This document shows positions 28,103 through 37,776 of a DNA stretch of 64,000 bases, in pieces. Every line of letters starts with the position of its first letter. Within the stretch, counting starts at the first letter, position 1. The DNA lies in assembly GCA_042140185.1 (NCBI GenBank), contig CP159477.1, positions 682,001-746,000 of the forward strand. Reading direction: 5' to 3'. Position numbers and translations under genes: made by a program. The notes under the pieces are model-generated. The model was not told the origin of the DNA. It did not search any database and was given only the letters and a program-made list of their open reading frames with translations. The DNA is from JANSXG01 sp024743075 (lineage in GTDB: Bacteria; Planctomycetota; Phycisphaerae; Phycisphaerales; UBA1924).

Positions 28103-30862
28103 TCACGCCGCGTTCTCGAATCGCGACGGATCGTCGATGAGCAGTTCCTCGACCTTCGGCACTTCCGGGAGCGGCTTGCCCTTCTCGTCGGTCAGAGGAC
28201 GCCCGTCGAGCGTCTTGATGACCGGGATAGGGTTCTCGTCGAGCAGGTCCTGGAGTTTCTTCTCCAACGCTTTCTGCTTGTCCTCATCGAGTTCTGCCCA
28301 CTTGCCCCGCGCCCGGCACTTGGGGAACTTCGAGCAGCCCAGCCACGGCCCGCGAACGCCCTCGCGCAGGTACAGCGGCGCTTCGCACTTCGGGCACGGC
28401 AGGTCCGTTTCCAGCGGCGGGGGGGACGGTGCGTTCACGTACCCCTTCTTGTCGATGTTCAGGATCATCCCGCTCTTGCGCGTCTCCTCGTCGGCGTCGT
28501 CCGGGAAGTAGGTGGTCACGAACGGACCGAAACGACCGTTCTTGCGGATCATCGGGCGGCCCGTCTTCGGGCAGCGGATGTTCACGTACTCGGCCGGGAG
28601 CGGACGCCCCTCGCGATCGACCGGGCACGCCCAGTTGCAGTCCGGGTAGCGCGAGCAGGACAGGAACCGCCCGTTCTTGCCGAACCGGTAGACCGTGTCT
28701 GCGCCACACTTCTGGCAGCGGAACTCCTTGGGTGCCGGCGTGATCTCCGCTTTCGCGTGCGAGAGCTTGTCGTCGGCCTCGTCGAGGTGCTTCTTGAACC
28801 GGCCGTAGAACAGTTCGAGCGTGTCCTGCCAGTCGCGGTGCTCGGTCTCGATCTCGTCGAGCGCCTCTTCCATCTCGCGCGTGTAACTGAGTTCCATCAG
28901 GTACGAAAACGCCTCGACCAGCTTGTCCGTGACCACCTCGCCGAGGTCGGTTGCGTAGAAACTGCGATCGATCAGTTCCACATACTTTCGGTCCTGGATC
29001 ACCGAGATAATCGACGCGTACGTTGACGGGCGCCCGATGCCTTCCGACTCGAGCGCCTTGATCAGCCCGGCTTCCGTGAAGCGTGACGGGGCCGGCGTAA
29101 ACTTCTGCTCGGGCTCCATGCTGAACGGAGCGAGCGGATCCTCTTCCTTCAGGTCCGGCAGCGTCTGGTCGTCGCTCGAGGGCAGACCGGAGACACGCGT
29201 GAACCCGTCGAACACGAGAACACGCCCGCTCGTGCGGAACGTGCAGGGCGAGTTCGGATCGGTCCCGCCCTCGATCAGGACGGTGGTCGAATTGAACTTC
29301 GCCGGGGTCATCTGGCAGGCGACGAACCGCTCCCAGATGAGCTTGTACAGGCGGTACTGGTCGCTCGTCAGGGCGGACTTGATCTTGTCCGGATGATGCA
29401 GCACGGAGGTCGGGCGGATCGCTTCGTGAGCCTCCTGCGCGCCCTTGTTGGACGAGCTGTAGAAATTCGGCTTCTCCGGCAGGTACTTGTCGCCGAACTT
29501 CTCCTCGATGTAATCCCGAACCTGCGCGATCGCGCCGCCGGCGATGTACGTCGAGTCGGTACGCATGTAGGTGATCAGACCCGTCTCGCCCTCACCCGGC
29601 AGGCTGATGCCCTCGTAGAGCTTCTGAGCGGTCTGCATCGTGCGCCGGGCGTTGAAGCCGAGGAACGAGGAGGCCGCCTGCTGCAGGGTCGAGGTGATGA
29701 ACGGCGCCCGCGGGCGCGATGAAGTCGGCTTCGTCTCCACCGACTTCACGCGGTACGGCGTGTTCACATCGATGTCGCCGTGCACCGTCCGCTTCACACG
29801 AGCCGGCCCCTTCGCGGTCGCGTCTTCGTCGGTGCTGATCTCAAGATCGGTGAGCCCGACGAGTCTGGCGACGGCCGTCACCTCGTCGGTCAGGTCCGAC
29901 GGCTCGGCACCGATGAGCGGCTTGCCGCTGGTCGGGTCTTCATCCTTGCCGAGGCGCCCCTTCTGCCCGATGGCGAACTTCTCGCCGCCGACCTCAATCA
30001 GTTCTGCGCGAAGGCCGCGATGTTCCGCCAGCCAGGCCGTCTGCTGCTTGATCGTTGGCAGTTTCTCGCGACCCGTGCGCTCATCCTTCTTCGGAACCAT
30101 GAAGTCGGGCCAGGCCTTGGCGAGCTTCGCCGCGTCGGCCGGATCGAGCGCGAAGCGGCCGGTGACCTCCCAGTACTCGTCGGGGATGTGCGCCCGGATC
30201 TCACGCTCCCGGTCGACGATCAGACGCACCGCCACGGACTGCACGCGCCCGGCGGACAGGCCCCGTGCAACCTTCTTCCACAGCAGAGGCGAAACCTGAT
30301 AGCCCACGATCCGGTCCAGGATGCGACGCGCCTGCTGGGCATCAACCTTGTCCATGTCGATCGTGGTCGGGTTGGCGAACGCCTCCCGAATGTCCTTCTT
30401 TGTGATCGCGTTGAACACCACCCGCTTCGCGTCGCCGGGCGAGATCTTCAGCAGCTCCGCGAGGTGCCAGGCGATGGCCTCGCCCTCACGGTCCTTATCC
30501 GTCGCGAACCAGACTTCACTGGCCGACTTCGCGAGTTTCCGAAGTTCCGCGACGGTCTTGTTCTTCCCGCTCAGCACCTCGTACGAGGGCTGGAACCGCT
30601 TCTCGAGGTCCACACCCGGCACCGGCTGCTTCACGCCCTTCGGGTTCTTGGAAGGCAGGTCGCGGATATGCCCGACCGATGCCCGGACCACATAGTCCGC
30701 GCCGAGGTACTTGTTGATCGTCTTCGCCTTCGCCGGCGACTCCACGATCACAAGCTTCTTGCCGTTCACGCTCCCCGTCGACGACGACGAACTCTTCGCC
30801 TTCGACTTCTTCGTCGTGGACTTCTTGGCGGTCTTTTTCTTGGTGGTTTTCTTCTTGGCCAT
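28103..30862 (-). CDS. topA: DNA topoisomerase I with an H1-like N-terminal tail
   Basis: A 919-residue type IA topoisomerase that relaxes negative supercoils. Residues 1-35 are a Lys/Thr/Ser-rich tail (AKKKTTKKKTAKKS). The Toprim domain follows (LVIVESPAKAKTINKYLG, WFATDKDREGEAIAWHLAE), then the active-site Tyr in LITYMRTDSTY near residue 425. Two C-terminal zinc-finger/topo-C4 repeats end the protein (CQKCGADTVYRFGKNGRFLSC and CPKCEAPLYLREGVRGPWLGC). The ATG at 30862 starts the basic tail; a TTG 24 bases upstream is the alternative. Neighbours are ClC downstream and miaA upstream, on the same strand. Confidence 0.95.
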   Translation of the reverse strand: MAKKKTTKKKTAKKSTTKKSKAKSSSSSTGSVNGKKLVIVESPAKAKTINKYLGADYVVRASVGHIRDLPSKNPKGVKQPVPGVDLEKRFQPSYEVLSGKNKTVAELRKLAKSASEVWFATDKDREGEAIAWHLAELLKISPGDAKRVVFNAITKKDIREAFANPTTIDMDKVDAQQARRILDRIVGYQVSPLLWKKVARGLSAGRVQSVAVRLIVDREREIRAHIPDEYWEVTGRFALDPADAAKLAKAWPDFMVPKKDERTGREKLPTIKQQTAWLAEHRGLRAELIEVGGEKFAIGQKGRLGKDEDPTSGKPLIGAEPSDLTDEVTAVARLVGLTDLEISTDEDATAKGPARVKRTVHGDIDVNTPYRVKSVETKPTSSRPRAPFITSTLQQAASSFLGFNARRTMQTAQKLYEGISLPGEGETGLITYMRTDSTYIAGGAIAQVRDYIEEKFGDKYLPEKPNFYSSSNKGAQEAHEAIRPTSVLHHPDKIKSALTSDQYRLYKLIWERFVACQMTPAKFNSTTVLIEGGTDPNSPCTFRTSGRVLVFDGFTRVSGLPSSDDQTLPDLKEEDPLAPFSMEPEQKFTPAPSRFTEAGLIKALESEGIGRPSTYASIISVIQDRKYVELIDRSFYATDLGEVVTDKLVEAFSYLMELSYTREMEEALDEIETEHRDWQDTLELFYGRFKKHLDEADDKLSHAKAEITPAPKEFRCQKCGADTVYRFGKNGRFLSCSRYPDCNWACPVDREGRPLPAEYVNIRCPKTGRPMIRKNGRFGPFVTTYFPDDADEETRKSGMILNIDKKGYVNAPSPPPLETDLPCPKCEAPLYLREGVRGPWLGCSKFPKCRARGKWAELDEDKQKALEKKLQDLLDENPIPVIKTLDGRPLTDEKGKPLPEVPKVEELLIDDPSRFENAA

Positions 30863-31058
30863 GTTGGTGTGAGAGCGACTCGCCAAAGAGGTAAAGACGG
30901 AATTCCCGGTGCCGACAAGACAATTCCGGCCCGTGCGTTCCGGACCGGACTTGATCGACCTCGGACTCGAATGTCAAGCGCCGACCCGAAAGCCAGCAGA
31001 AATGAATGTCTCTCGACCGAGCGGCGTCCGGGACTGAAGAGAGCCCACCGAATCAGGG

Positions 31059-32027
31059 CTACGTGCTTTGTTTCAGCGCGTTGAGCACTACCTTCGCCCA
31101 GTCGGAAGCAGGGACAGCCGACGCATCGATCCAGACCGATCCGGGCGTCGAACGCAGACGACGGAGCCAGGTCCGCTGGTTCTTCGCGAACCGGCGGGTC
31201 TCGATCTTTATTCGCTCGACCGCTTCCGAGCGCGAACTCCGCCGCTCGAAGTAGGGGATCAGTTGCTTGTACCCGAGCGACTCCGCGGGCTGCGTTCCCG
31301 GGCGAAGCGCACCAGCGTCGTACAGAGCATGGGCCTCGGCGATCAGGCCCCGTTCGACCATATGGCGCACCCGTTCATTGATCCGCCGGCTCAGTTCCTC
31401 CGCCGGCCAATCGATCCCCACCAGCAACGCATCCTGACGCGGCCCCGAGGAACTGTCCCACTGGCGCTGGTGTTCGGAGATCGGCACGCCCGTCAGCCGG
31501 AAGATCTCCAGCGCCCGGATCGTCCGGCGATCGTCGTGCGGGTGGATCCGCTTCGCCGCGTCCGGGTCAACGCGCTCCAGTTCAGCGCGACGCTCCTGCG
31601 CAGACAGCGAAGCCAGCTGCTCGCGCAACTCCGGATCCGGGTCCGGCCCCTTGAAAAGCCCCTCGAGCAGCGCCTTCGCGTACAGGTGCGTCCCGCCCAC
31701 GACGACCGGCACCCGCCCCGATCCACGCGTCTCCTCGATCAGCGATTCGGCCCGACCCAGCCAGTCGTCAACCGTAAACGGCGTCGGTTCCGGCTCGGTC
31801 GGATCGACCAGATCGATCAGGTGGTGTGGAATGCCGCCCATCTCCTCGCGCGACGGTTTCGCCGTGCCGATGTCCAGCCCGTGGTACACCTGCATCGAGT
31901 CCATCGTCAGGATCTCAGCGCCCGTTGCCTCCGGATCCGCTTCGCGGATGCGCTGCGCTACTTCGACCGCCAAAGCGGACTTCCCGCTCGCCGTCGCACC
32001 CACGATCACCGGAAACCGCGTTAGCAT
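31059..32027 (-). CDS. miaA: tRNA dimethylallyltransferase MiaA
   Basis: A 322-residue enzyme that adds a dimethylallyl group to A37 of tRNAs reading UNN codons. Marks are the P-loop VGATASGKSALAVEVA, the catalytic-site DSMQVYHGLDIGTAKP, PVVVGGTHLYAKALLEG and the HDDRRTIRALEIF helix. The C-terminal helical insertion is normal. ATG at 32027 is preferred to the GTG one codon earlier. It is divergent from pgk and 196 bases upstream of topA; that gap holds no recognisable gene. Confidence 0.94.
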   Translation of the reverse strand: MLTRFPVIVGATASGKSALAVEVAQRIREADPEATGAEILTMDSMQVYHGLDIGTAKPSREEMGGIPHHLIDLVDPTEPEPTPFTVDDWLGRAESLIEETRGSGRVPVVVGGTHLYAKALLEGLFKGPDPDPELREQLASLSAQERRAELERVDPDAAKRIHPHDDRRTIRALEIFRLTGVPISEHQRQWDSSSGPRQDALLVGIDWPAEELSRRINERVRHMVERGLIAEAHALYDAGALRPGTQPAESLGYKQLIPYFERRSSRSEAVERIKIETRRFAKNQRTWLRRLRSTPGSVWIDASAVPASDWAKVVLNALKQST

Positions 32028-32094
32028 CACAACCCGTCTCGAGTCTCAGATTCCGGCCCCGCGACCTCTCCGGGGCACCAGAGGGAGCAGTGTC

Positions 32095-33314
32095 GTGGCA
32101 AAGCAGGTCATCGACAACATCGACGTCGCCGGTCGCCGTGTGCTGATGCGCGTGGACTTCAACGTCCCGATGGAAAACGGCCAGATCACCGACGATCGGC
32201 GCATCCGCATGGCCCTGCCGTCGATCGAGAGCGTGCTCCAGCGCCGCGGCGCCTGATCCTCATATCCCACCTGGGGCGACCCGGCGAAAGCGGCTACGAG
32301 TCCGAACACTCGCTCGAACCCGTCGCCAAGCGCCTGGAAGAGCTGCTCGGCGACAGGGCCCGAGGAGGCGTCGGCTTCCCGAGCCACGATTGCATCGACG
32401 ACCAGGCCGCGGAAGCCGTCGACCGGCTGGCCGATTCCGAGTGCCTGCTGCTGGAAAATCTCCGCTTCCACCCCGGCGAAACGAAGGGCGACGAACAGTT
32501 CGCGTCCAAGCTGGCCGCCTACGCCGATGTCTACTGCAACAACGCCTTCGGCACCTGCCACCGACCGCACGCGTCGATGTACACCGTTCCCAAGCTCATG
32601 GGCAGCAAGCCCAAGGTCGCGGGCTCACTCGTCGACAAGGAAATCCGCTACCTCAACGATGCGCTCGCCGACCCCGCCCGCCCGTTCTGCGTCGTCCTCG
32701 GTGGCGCGAAGGTCAGCGATAAACTCCCGACGATCGAGTTCCTCTTGCCCAAGGCCGACACGATCATCATCGGCGGCGCCATGGCCTACACCTTCCTCAA
32801 GGCCCAGGGCACCAAGGTCGGTTCCAGCCGCGTCGAGGAGGAGATGCTTGCGGAGGCAAAGCGCCTCATCGCCGACGCGAGTGAGAAGGGCTGCGAGATC
32901 CTGCTCCCGACCGACCACGTCTGCTCGACGACCTTCGGCGAGTCCACCGGCGAGCACAAGACCTTCTCCGGCGATATCGGTGATGGCTTCATGGGCCTCG
33001 ACATCGGACCCGATACCCGCGAACGCTTCGCCGAAGCGCTCGTGAAGAGTCGGACCATCGTCTGGAACGGCCCGATGGGGGTGTTCGAGTGGTCGCTCTT
33101 CGCCGTCGGCACCCGCCAGGTCGCCGAGGCAATCGCTCAGGCGACCAGCGAGCAACGGGCCGTCTCGATCGTGGGCGGCGGCGATTCGGCCGCAGCAGCC
33201 GAAAAGTTCGGCGTCGCCAGCCAACTCAGCCATGTCTCAACCGGCGGTGGCGCGAGCCTGGAAATGCTCTCCGGCAAGTCCTTCGAAAGCGTCGAGGTTC
33301 TGGACGAAGCCTGA
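32095..33314 (+). CDS. pgk: Phosphoglycerate kinase, interrupted by an apparent frameshift
   Basis: Glycolytic phosphoglycerate kinase of about 406 residues. The first part (DNIDVAGRRVLMRVDFNVPM) starts at GTG 32095, seven bases after GAGGGAG, and reads to QRRGA then TGA near 32256. The rest continues in the -1 frame from LILISHLGRPGESGY to the end (ENLRFHPGE, GGAKVSDKL, GPMGVFEW, VGGGDSAAA). Restoring one C in GGCGCC-TGATCC near 32251 joins the halves as GA-LILISHLGRP with no residue lost. All catalytic motifs are intact on both sides, so I read this as a consensus error, not a pseudogene. Confidence 0.88.
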
Positions 33315-33393
33315 TCGCATATGCGAATAAGGGTAATTCGCCCGGGCTTCGGCATAGACTTCCAAGTTCTCGACCCGTTGGGGTCGATATTGC

Positions 33394-33399
33394 TACCAT
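33394..33399 (+). promoter_or_regulatory. Possible -10 box (TACCAT) upstream of the pseudokinase gene
   Basis: ATTGCTACCATGTCG lies in the 243-base gap after pgk and would give a leader of about 150 bases. Nothing else is recognised in this gap apart from a small hairpin (GCGAAT/ATTCGC) at 33323-33341. Confidence 0.3.
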
Positions 33400-33557
33400 G
33401 TCGAGGAAATCTCCTCCCCTTTGAACTTCCTGGCTCGGTCGCCGCCACTGTCCGCAGACTTTCACTCCTACGACCGCTTCGCGACCCGCCCGCTCTGACC
33501 GTCTCCGGCCCGCCGGGGACCCCTCTCTCGCAGAGTGTCGAACAGGATTTCTGAAGC

Positions 33558-34454
33558 ATGTTTCAAACTCAACGGGCCGAAACCACGCAGCGGGTACGCA
33601 CACCCGCCTGGATCGATCCGGCACAGCTCGAACAAATCGGCGGCTACCGCCTCGTCCGCCCGCTCGATCGCGGGAGTTGTGGCGAGCGCTGCCTCGCCGA
33701 AGCCGCCGACGGCACACGGGTCGTCCTCCATGCCGTTCGCCGCTCGCTCTCAAACCGCTCGGCAACCGGGAGCGACGGACGCGAGGCGAAGCGGTTTCTC
33801 GAACTGATCGCCCCGATCCGGGTTCTCGAGCACGCCCACATCCTGCCGATCTCCGACGCCGTCGTCGATCGCGCCGGTTGGCACTGGCTGGTCACGCCAT
33901 ACATCGGCGCGTCCGAGGGCGTGCTGACGCTCGACGGCCTGCGCCGGGCCAAGCGAGACAACCGCCTGTCCGTCTTCGAGACCCGCACAGCGGTCCGCCA
34001 GATCTTCAGCGCGATCGCCGCCGCCCACGCCCGGGGCATCGTCCACGGCGGATTCAACGCCCGCGACCTGCTCGTCGATCGCCACGGCTCGCTCATGTTC
34101 GAGATGTATGGCCTCAACCGACGCCTCAGCGGCGACGTCCCCGAACCGGGAAGCCCGGACCTCGAAGCGCTCGTCCGAGCCGAGCTCCGTTCGGCCGTCG
34201 ATGTCATCTACCAGTCGCTCACCGGCGGTTCGTCCGCCGGCACAGACGGGATGGCCTCGCGCGTCATCAAGCGACTCGACAGATCATGGGACCGATGGTT
34301 CGCCGTCGGACTCGACGAGCGCGGCGGGTTCACCTGCCCCGAACAAGCGCTCTCGATGTTCGAGGGCCAATCGATGGTCGAGATGAAACTCGGCCCCAGC
34401 GCCGACGCGACCCAGTCGCGCCCGTTCCGCTGGTGGGCCTCGCAGTCGCACTGA
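33558..34454 (+). CDS. Ser/Thr protein kinase-like protein lacking catalytic residues
   Basis: A 298-residue Hanks-type kinase fold that looks inactive. The N-lobe begins IGGYRLVRPLDRGSCGERCLAE (glycine-rich loop), but the invariant VAIK lysine is replaced (VVLHAVRR). The catalytic loop HRDLKPxN reads VHGGFNARDLLV, so the base Asp is gone, and the DFG motif reads EMYG. The helical scaffold is retained (RQIFSAIAAAHARGIVHGG). It is cytosolic, with no transmembrane segment. Likely role: scaffold or allosteric partner. It is single between pgk and a convergent gene. Confidence 0.8.
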   Translation: MFQTQRAETTQRVRTPAWIDPAQLEQIGGYRLVRPLDRGSCGERCLAEAADGTRVVLHAVRRSLSNRSATGSDGREAKRFLELIAPIRVLEHAHILPISDAVVDRAGWHWLVTPYIGASEGVLTLDGLRRAKRDNRLSVFETRTAVRQIFSAIAAAHARGIVHGGFNARDLLVDRHGSLMFEMYGLNRRLSGDVPEPGSPDLEALVRAELRSAVDVIYQSLTGGSSAGTDGMASRVIKRLDRSWDRWFAVGLDERGGFTCPEQALSMFEGQSMVEMKLGPSADATQSRPFRWWASQSH

Positions 34455-34469
34455 TTAAAGGTTCGCGAT

Positions 34470-36110
34470 TCAGTTCGAGACGGGCGGCGCTTCGGCGTCG
34501 CCCTTGTCGTTCTCGGGATCCTCGGCGTCCGGATCGATGGTGCTCTCCTGATCGGCCACACCGTCGCCGTCCGGCGCTTCCGGACTCGGGTGCAGCGAAG
34601 CCAATCGCTTGGAGAGCGAGGCGAGCCGATCGCTCTGCAATTCCGTCAGAGACTCGGCGTACGCTTCCGTGAATCGAGCGAGCGCGTCCGGCGCATGATC
34701 CATCGCCTCGATCTTCTCGAGCGTATCGAGCCATACATCGGGAGCGATCGCGCTACCCAGCGACTCCGAGCGGGTGACCGCCTCGTCGAGGCGGTTCAGC
34801 CAGATCAACGCAGTCACCTCGTCATGCACCAGCGTCGCGGACCGCGCCTCGACGGGAAGGCTCTGAATGACCCGCAGAGCACCGGTCGCATTCTTGAGCT
34901 GCAAACGCGTCCGCACAAGCGATTCCAGCAGCAGGCGACGGTCTTCGGTCCGATACTCCGCATCCGCGAAGCGCTCGAGCGATTCCGGCGAGGCCACCGC
35001 GGAGAGATAACGCTCGCGCTCGGCAAGGTCCATCGGCAGACTCGCGACCGTCAGCAGTTCGCTGGGTTCCAGCACAGAGGCAAGGCGTGTGAGCAGTTCC
35101 GCCCGCTTCTCCGGGCTCGGTGCCGGCAACTCGCTGGCCCGACGGAAGCCCGTTGCGGTGGGCTGATGGCGACGGACCGCCTCGACCGCGAACTCGTAGA
35201 TCGCCGTGGCCTCCTGTGCGCGACGCAACAGACCGTCGAGCGATGCCGCGTCCTCCACCAACTGCGACGCCGCGGCGCGGGCGATACGCACCTGCTCTGA
35301 ACCGACGAGCGAGCGGACGCGATCCACATCACCAAGCATCATCAGGAGCCGAACCGTGTTCGGCGTCAGCTCGTCCGGGCTCAGCCCGCCGATCGTCGCA
35401 CGAACCAGGTCCAGAGACTCAGGGTCCTCGATCGGGAACTCGCGATGGTGCGACAGCACTGCATCCAGCGCGGCGATCCGAACCCCGACCGGAAGGTTCG
35501 GCTTCTTCAGCCACGCCAGCACGATCGGGTGCGACGACGCATCCGGGTGGCGCGCAACAACAGAGAGCATCTCGGTCGCGGCACCGGCGTGCGTCTCCGT
35601 GGCGAGCGCTTTGCGCACTCGCTCCACGACTTCGCTCGCGTCCAGCTTGGCGAGCAGACCCGCGGCCTTGGCCCGGATCGGCGCACGCTCGTCAGCCAGA
35701 CCCAACGATGCCGCTTCGATCAGCCCCGGACCCAGAGGCCGGGCGCTGATCACCTCAGCGGTCGCCAGGTCGTAGGCCAGTTCGCGCACCTTGAGCGGCA
35801 GTGGAGACACCGCGTTCGGCTCGTCCGGTCCCTGTCTCAGGCCGCGCGACATCATGTCCGCCAGGAACGCTGATCGCTCGGCCTCTGGCAGGCGCAGGAA
35901 CAGCCGCCGATAAGCCTCGACGAGTTGCGCGGTCACTGCATCCAGTTCGGCCTGTACCTCCGCCAGCTGGTCGGCGGGAACCGTCTGCGGTGCCTTCTGC
36001 GTCGGGGCAGGGTCGACCGGAGCCGGACTCGGCGTTTCCTGCGCGCCGGAGGCCAGCAGAAAGGGCATCGACAGCCCGAACGCCGCTCCCAGCAGGGTGC
36101 CGTTCGCCAT
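34470..36110 (-). CDS. Exported alpha-helical repeat protein of unknown function
   Basis: A 546-residue protein. The N-terminal hydrophobic segment (GTLLGAAFGLSMPFLLASGAQE) looks like a signal peptide, followed by a Pro-rich linker. From about 60 to 500 it is almost all helix with HEAT/ARM-like repeats (ERAPIRAKAAGLLAKLD, LPVGVRIAALDAVLSHH, EQVRIARAAASQLVED), and it ends in an acidic tail (about 510-546). ATG at 36110 is chosen because CAGGAG lies ten bases upstream; the longer frame adds eleven basic residues. It converges on the pseudokinase gene. Probably a periplasmic protein-interaction scaffold. Confidence 0.75.
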   Translation of the reverse strand: MANGTLLGAAFGLSMPFLLASGAQETPSPAPVDPAPTQKAPQTVPADQLAEVQAELDAVTAQLVEAYRRLFLRLPEAERSAFLADMMSRGLRQGPDEPNAVSPLPLKVRELAYDLATAEVISARPLGPGLIEAASLGLADERAPIRAKAAGLLAKLDASEVVERVRKALATETHAGAATEMLSVVARHPDASSHPIVLAWLKKPNLPVGVRIAALDAVLSHHREFPIEDPESLDLVRATIGGLSPDELTPNTVRLLMMLGDVDRVRSLVGSEQVRIARAAASQLVEDAASLDGLLRRAQEATAIYEFAVEAVRRHQPTATGFRRASELPAPSPEKRAELLTRLASVLEPSELLTVASLPMDLAERERYLSAVASPESLERFADAEYRTEDRRLLLESLVRTRLQLKNATGALRVIQSLPVEARSATLVHDEVTALIWLNRLDEAVTRSESLGSAIAPDVWLDTLEKIEAMDHAPDALARFTEAYAESLTELQSDRLASLSKRLASLHPSPEAPDGDGVADQESTIDPDAEDPENDKGDAEAPPVSN

Positions 36111-36287
36111 TTGTCTGGAACTCCTGCCGCGATATGGACGCATTTGGGCCTTTCGGCTCAGGATTGCATTCAGGATTGATTTGACTCATCGGAACCCGCC
36201 GATCTGTCGTATCATACGGGCAAGTACCGGCCCGGGATGCTGTCTGTGACCATCCGCGGCCGCCCTGTCAGGAGTATCGACGGCTTG

Positions 36288-37772
36288 ATGAACGATTGGT
36301 CAGAAGCCGAAAACCACGTTGAGCGAGCCCATGAGCTCTACGAGGCCGGACGCTGGGATGAGGCCGAACAGGCCCTTCGGCACGCCCTGTCGCTGAATCC
36401 GTATCGCGCCGAATGGCACTTCAATCTCGGGCTCACGCTCGAGGCGGCCGGACGCTGGGAACAGGCGATCGAGGCGCTCAAATCCGCCTACGAACTCAAT
36501 GAACACGACGACCAGGCGCCATTGCTGCTGGGAGTCATCTGCCTCCGCCTGGAACAGCCCGAAGAGGCCGTGAAGTGGCTTGAGATCGCCGAGCGCGAAT
36601 CGGCCCGCCCATCGACTCGCGCCGAAGTCTCCGTGCACCAGATCGAAGCCTACGCCGCCGTCGGTCGCCATGACGATGCCGAGCAGGCTTTCTACCTCGC
36701 CCTCCAGTGCGAGCCCGACGAAGACCCGGTCGACGAGGGCGAACCGGTCAATCGCGTGCACGCGCAGGCCTACGCCAACATGGCCGAGGCCATGATGACC
36801 CGCCAGGAGTGGGAGCGGGCGATCTACTGCTTCCGCGAAGCCGCCAACCTCGACGAGAGCATCCCGCGCGTCCACGCCCGTCTCGCCGCGGCCCTCAGCG
36901 AAACCGGTCGCCACGAGCGCGCCCGCCAGCTCTACCTTCGCGAGCTCCGCGACAACCCTGGCGACATCGACACGCTGCTCGACCTCGGCTGCCTCCTCGT
37001 GGACATGAACCGCCTGATGGAGGCGCACGAGAAGTTCCGCCGAGTGCTCGAACTGGAGAGCAACAACCCCGATGCGCACTTCTACCTCGGTGACCTCGCG
37101 CTGCGTCAACACCGACGCCGCGACGCCGAAGCCGCGTTCCGTCTTGTGATGCGCCTCGACGCGGACTATCCGGAAGTCCGCCGCCGCCTCGCCGAACTCG
37201 CCCTCGACCGCGCAGAGCACTCCGAAGCGCGTCGACTCCTGCGCCGCGAGTGCCGCGATCTCGGCGAGGACCCGAAGAAATTCACCCTCGGCGATCTCGA
37301 CGACCTCGGCCAACTCCTCCTCGACGCCCGCCTCGCACGCGACGCCGCAAGGGTGTTCGAGAAACTCGTCGAACGCGCATCCGACGATGCCAAGGCCTGG
37401 CATTACCTCAGCGTCGCCCGCTTCCAGATGGGCGACCGCGCCGCGGGGATGAGCGCCGCACGCAAGGCGCTTCGCATCGACCCGCGCCTCACCGCTGCCA
37501 TCCACAACATGGCCCTCGCCAGCATCCAGGAGCGGCGCTGGAAGCGAGCCGGCGCGTACATCGCCCAACTCCGCGACCTCGACCCGGACGACGGTGCGCT
37601 GCGTCGTCTGTCGCTGTCGGTCCGCATAGGACGCTTCGTCGAGTTCCTCGGCGTCCTCGCCGGTCGCATCCGCCCAGTCGGCCCCGATCCGTTCGACGAA
37701 GAACTGCGCATCGATCCGGCCGACCGCTCGGCCATGGCCCGGCGTGGCCGCGACCAGCAGAGCCAACCCTGA
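36288..37772 (+). CDS. TPR-repeat protein
   Basis: A 494-residue cytosolic protein made of about ten tetratricopeptide repeats. Clear units are YEAGRWDEAEQALRHALSLNP, MMTRQEWERAIYCFREAANLD and MGDRAAGMSAARKALRIDP. No signal peptide or enzymatic domain is present. MNDWSEAENH at 36288 begins just before the first helix; the upstream frame extension has no domain character. A TATCAT box lies at 36210-36215. The flavodoxin gene begins four bases after the stop, so they are co-transcribed. Confidence 0.85.
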   Translation: MNDWSEAENHVERAHELYEAGRWDEAEQALRHALSLNPYRAEWHFNLGLTLEAAGRWEQAIEALKSAYELNEHDDQAPLLLGVICLRLEQPEEAVKWLEIAERESARPSTRAEVSVHQIEAYAAVGRHDDAEQAFYLALQCEPDEDPVDEGEPVNRVHAQAYANMAEAMMTRQEWERAIYCFREAANLDESIPRVHARLAAALSETGRHERARQLYLRELRDNPGDIDTLLDLGCLLVDMNRLMEAHEKFRRVLELESNNPDAHFYLGDLALRQHRRRDAEAAFRLVMRLDADYPEVRRRLAELALDRAEHSEARRLLRRECRDLGEDPKKFTLGDLDDLGQLLLDARLARDAARVFEKLVERASDDAKAWHYLSVARFQMGDRAAGMSAARKALRIDPRLTAAIHNMALASIQERRWKRAGAYIAQLRDLDPDDGALRRLSLSVRIGRFVEFLGVLAGRIRPVGPDPFDEELRIDPADRSAMARRGRDQQSQP

Positions 37773-37776
37773 TCGC

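Noticed and set aside
32240..32270. Programmed frameshift or pseudogene in pgk
   Set aside because: No slippery heptamer or downstream stimulator is evident, the motifs are intact on both sides, and seven other genes show the same kind of loss at similar sequence, so a consensus error is simpler.
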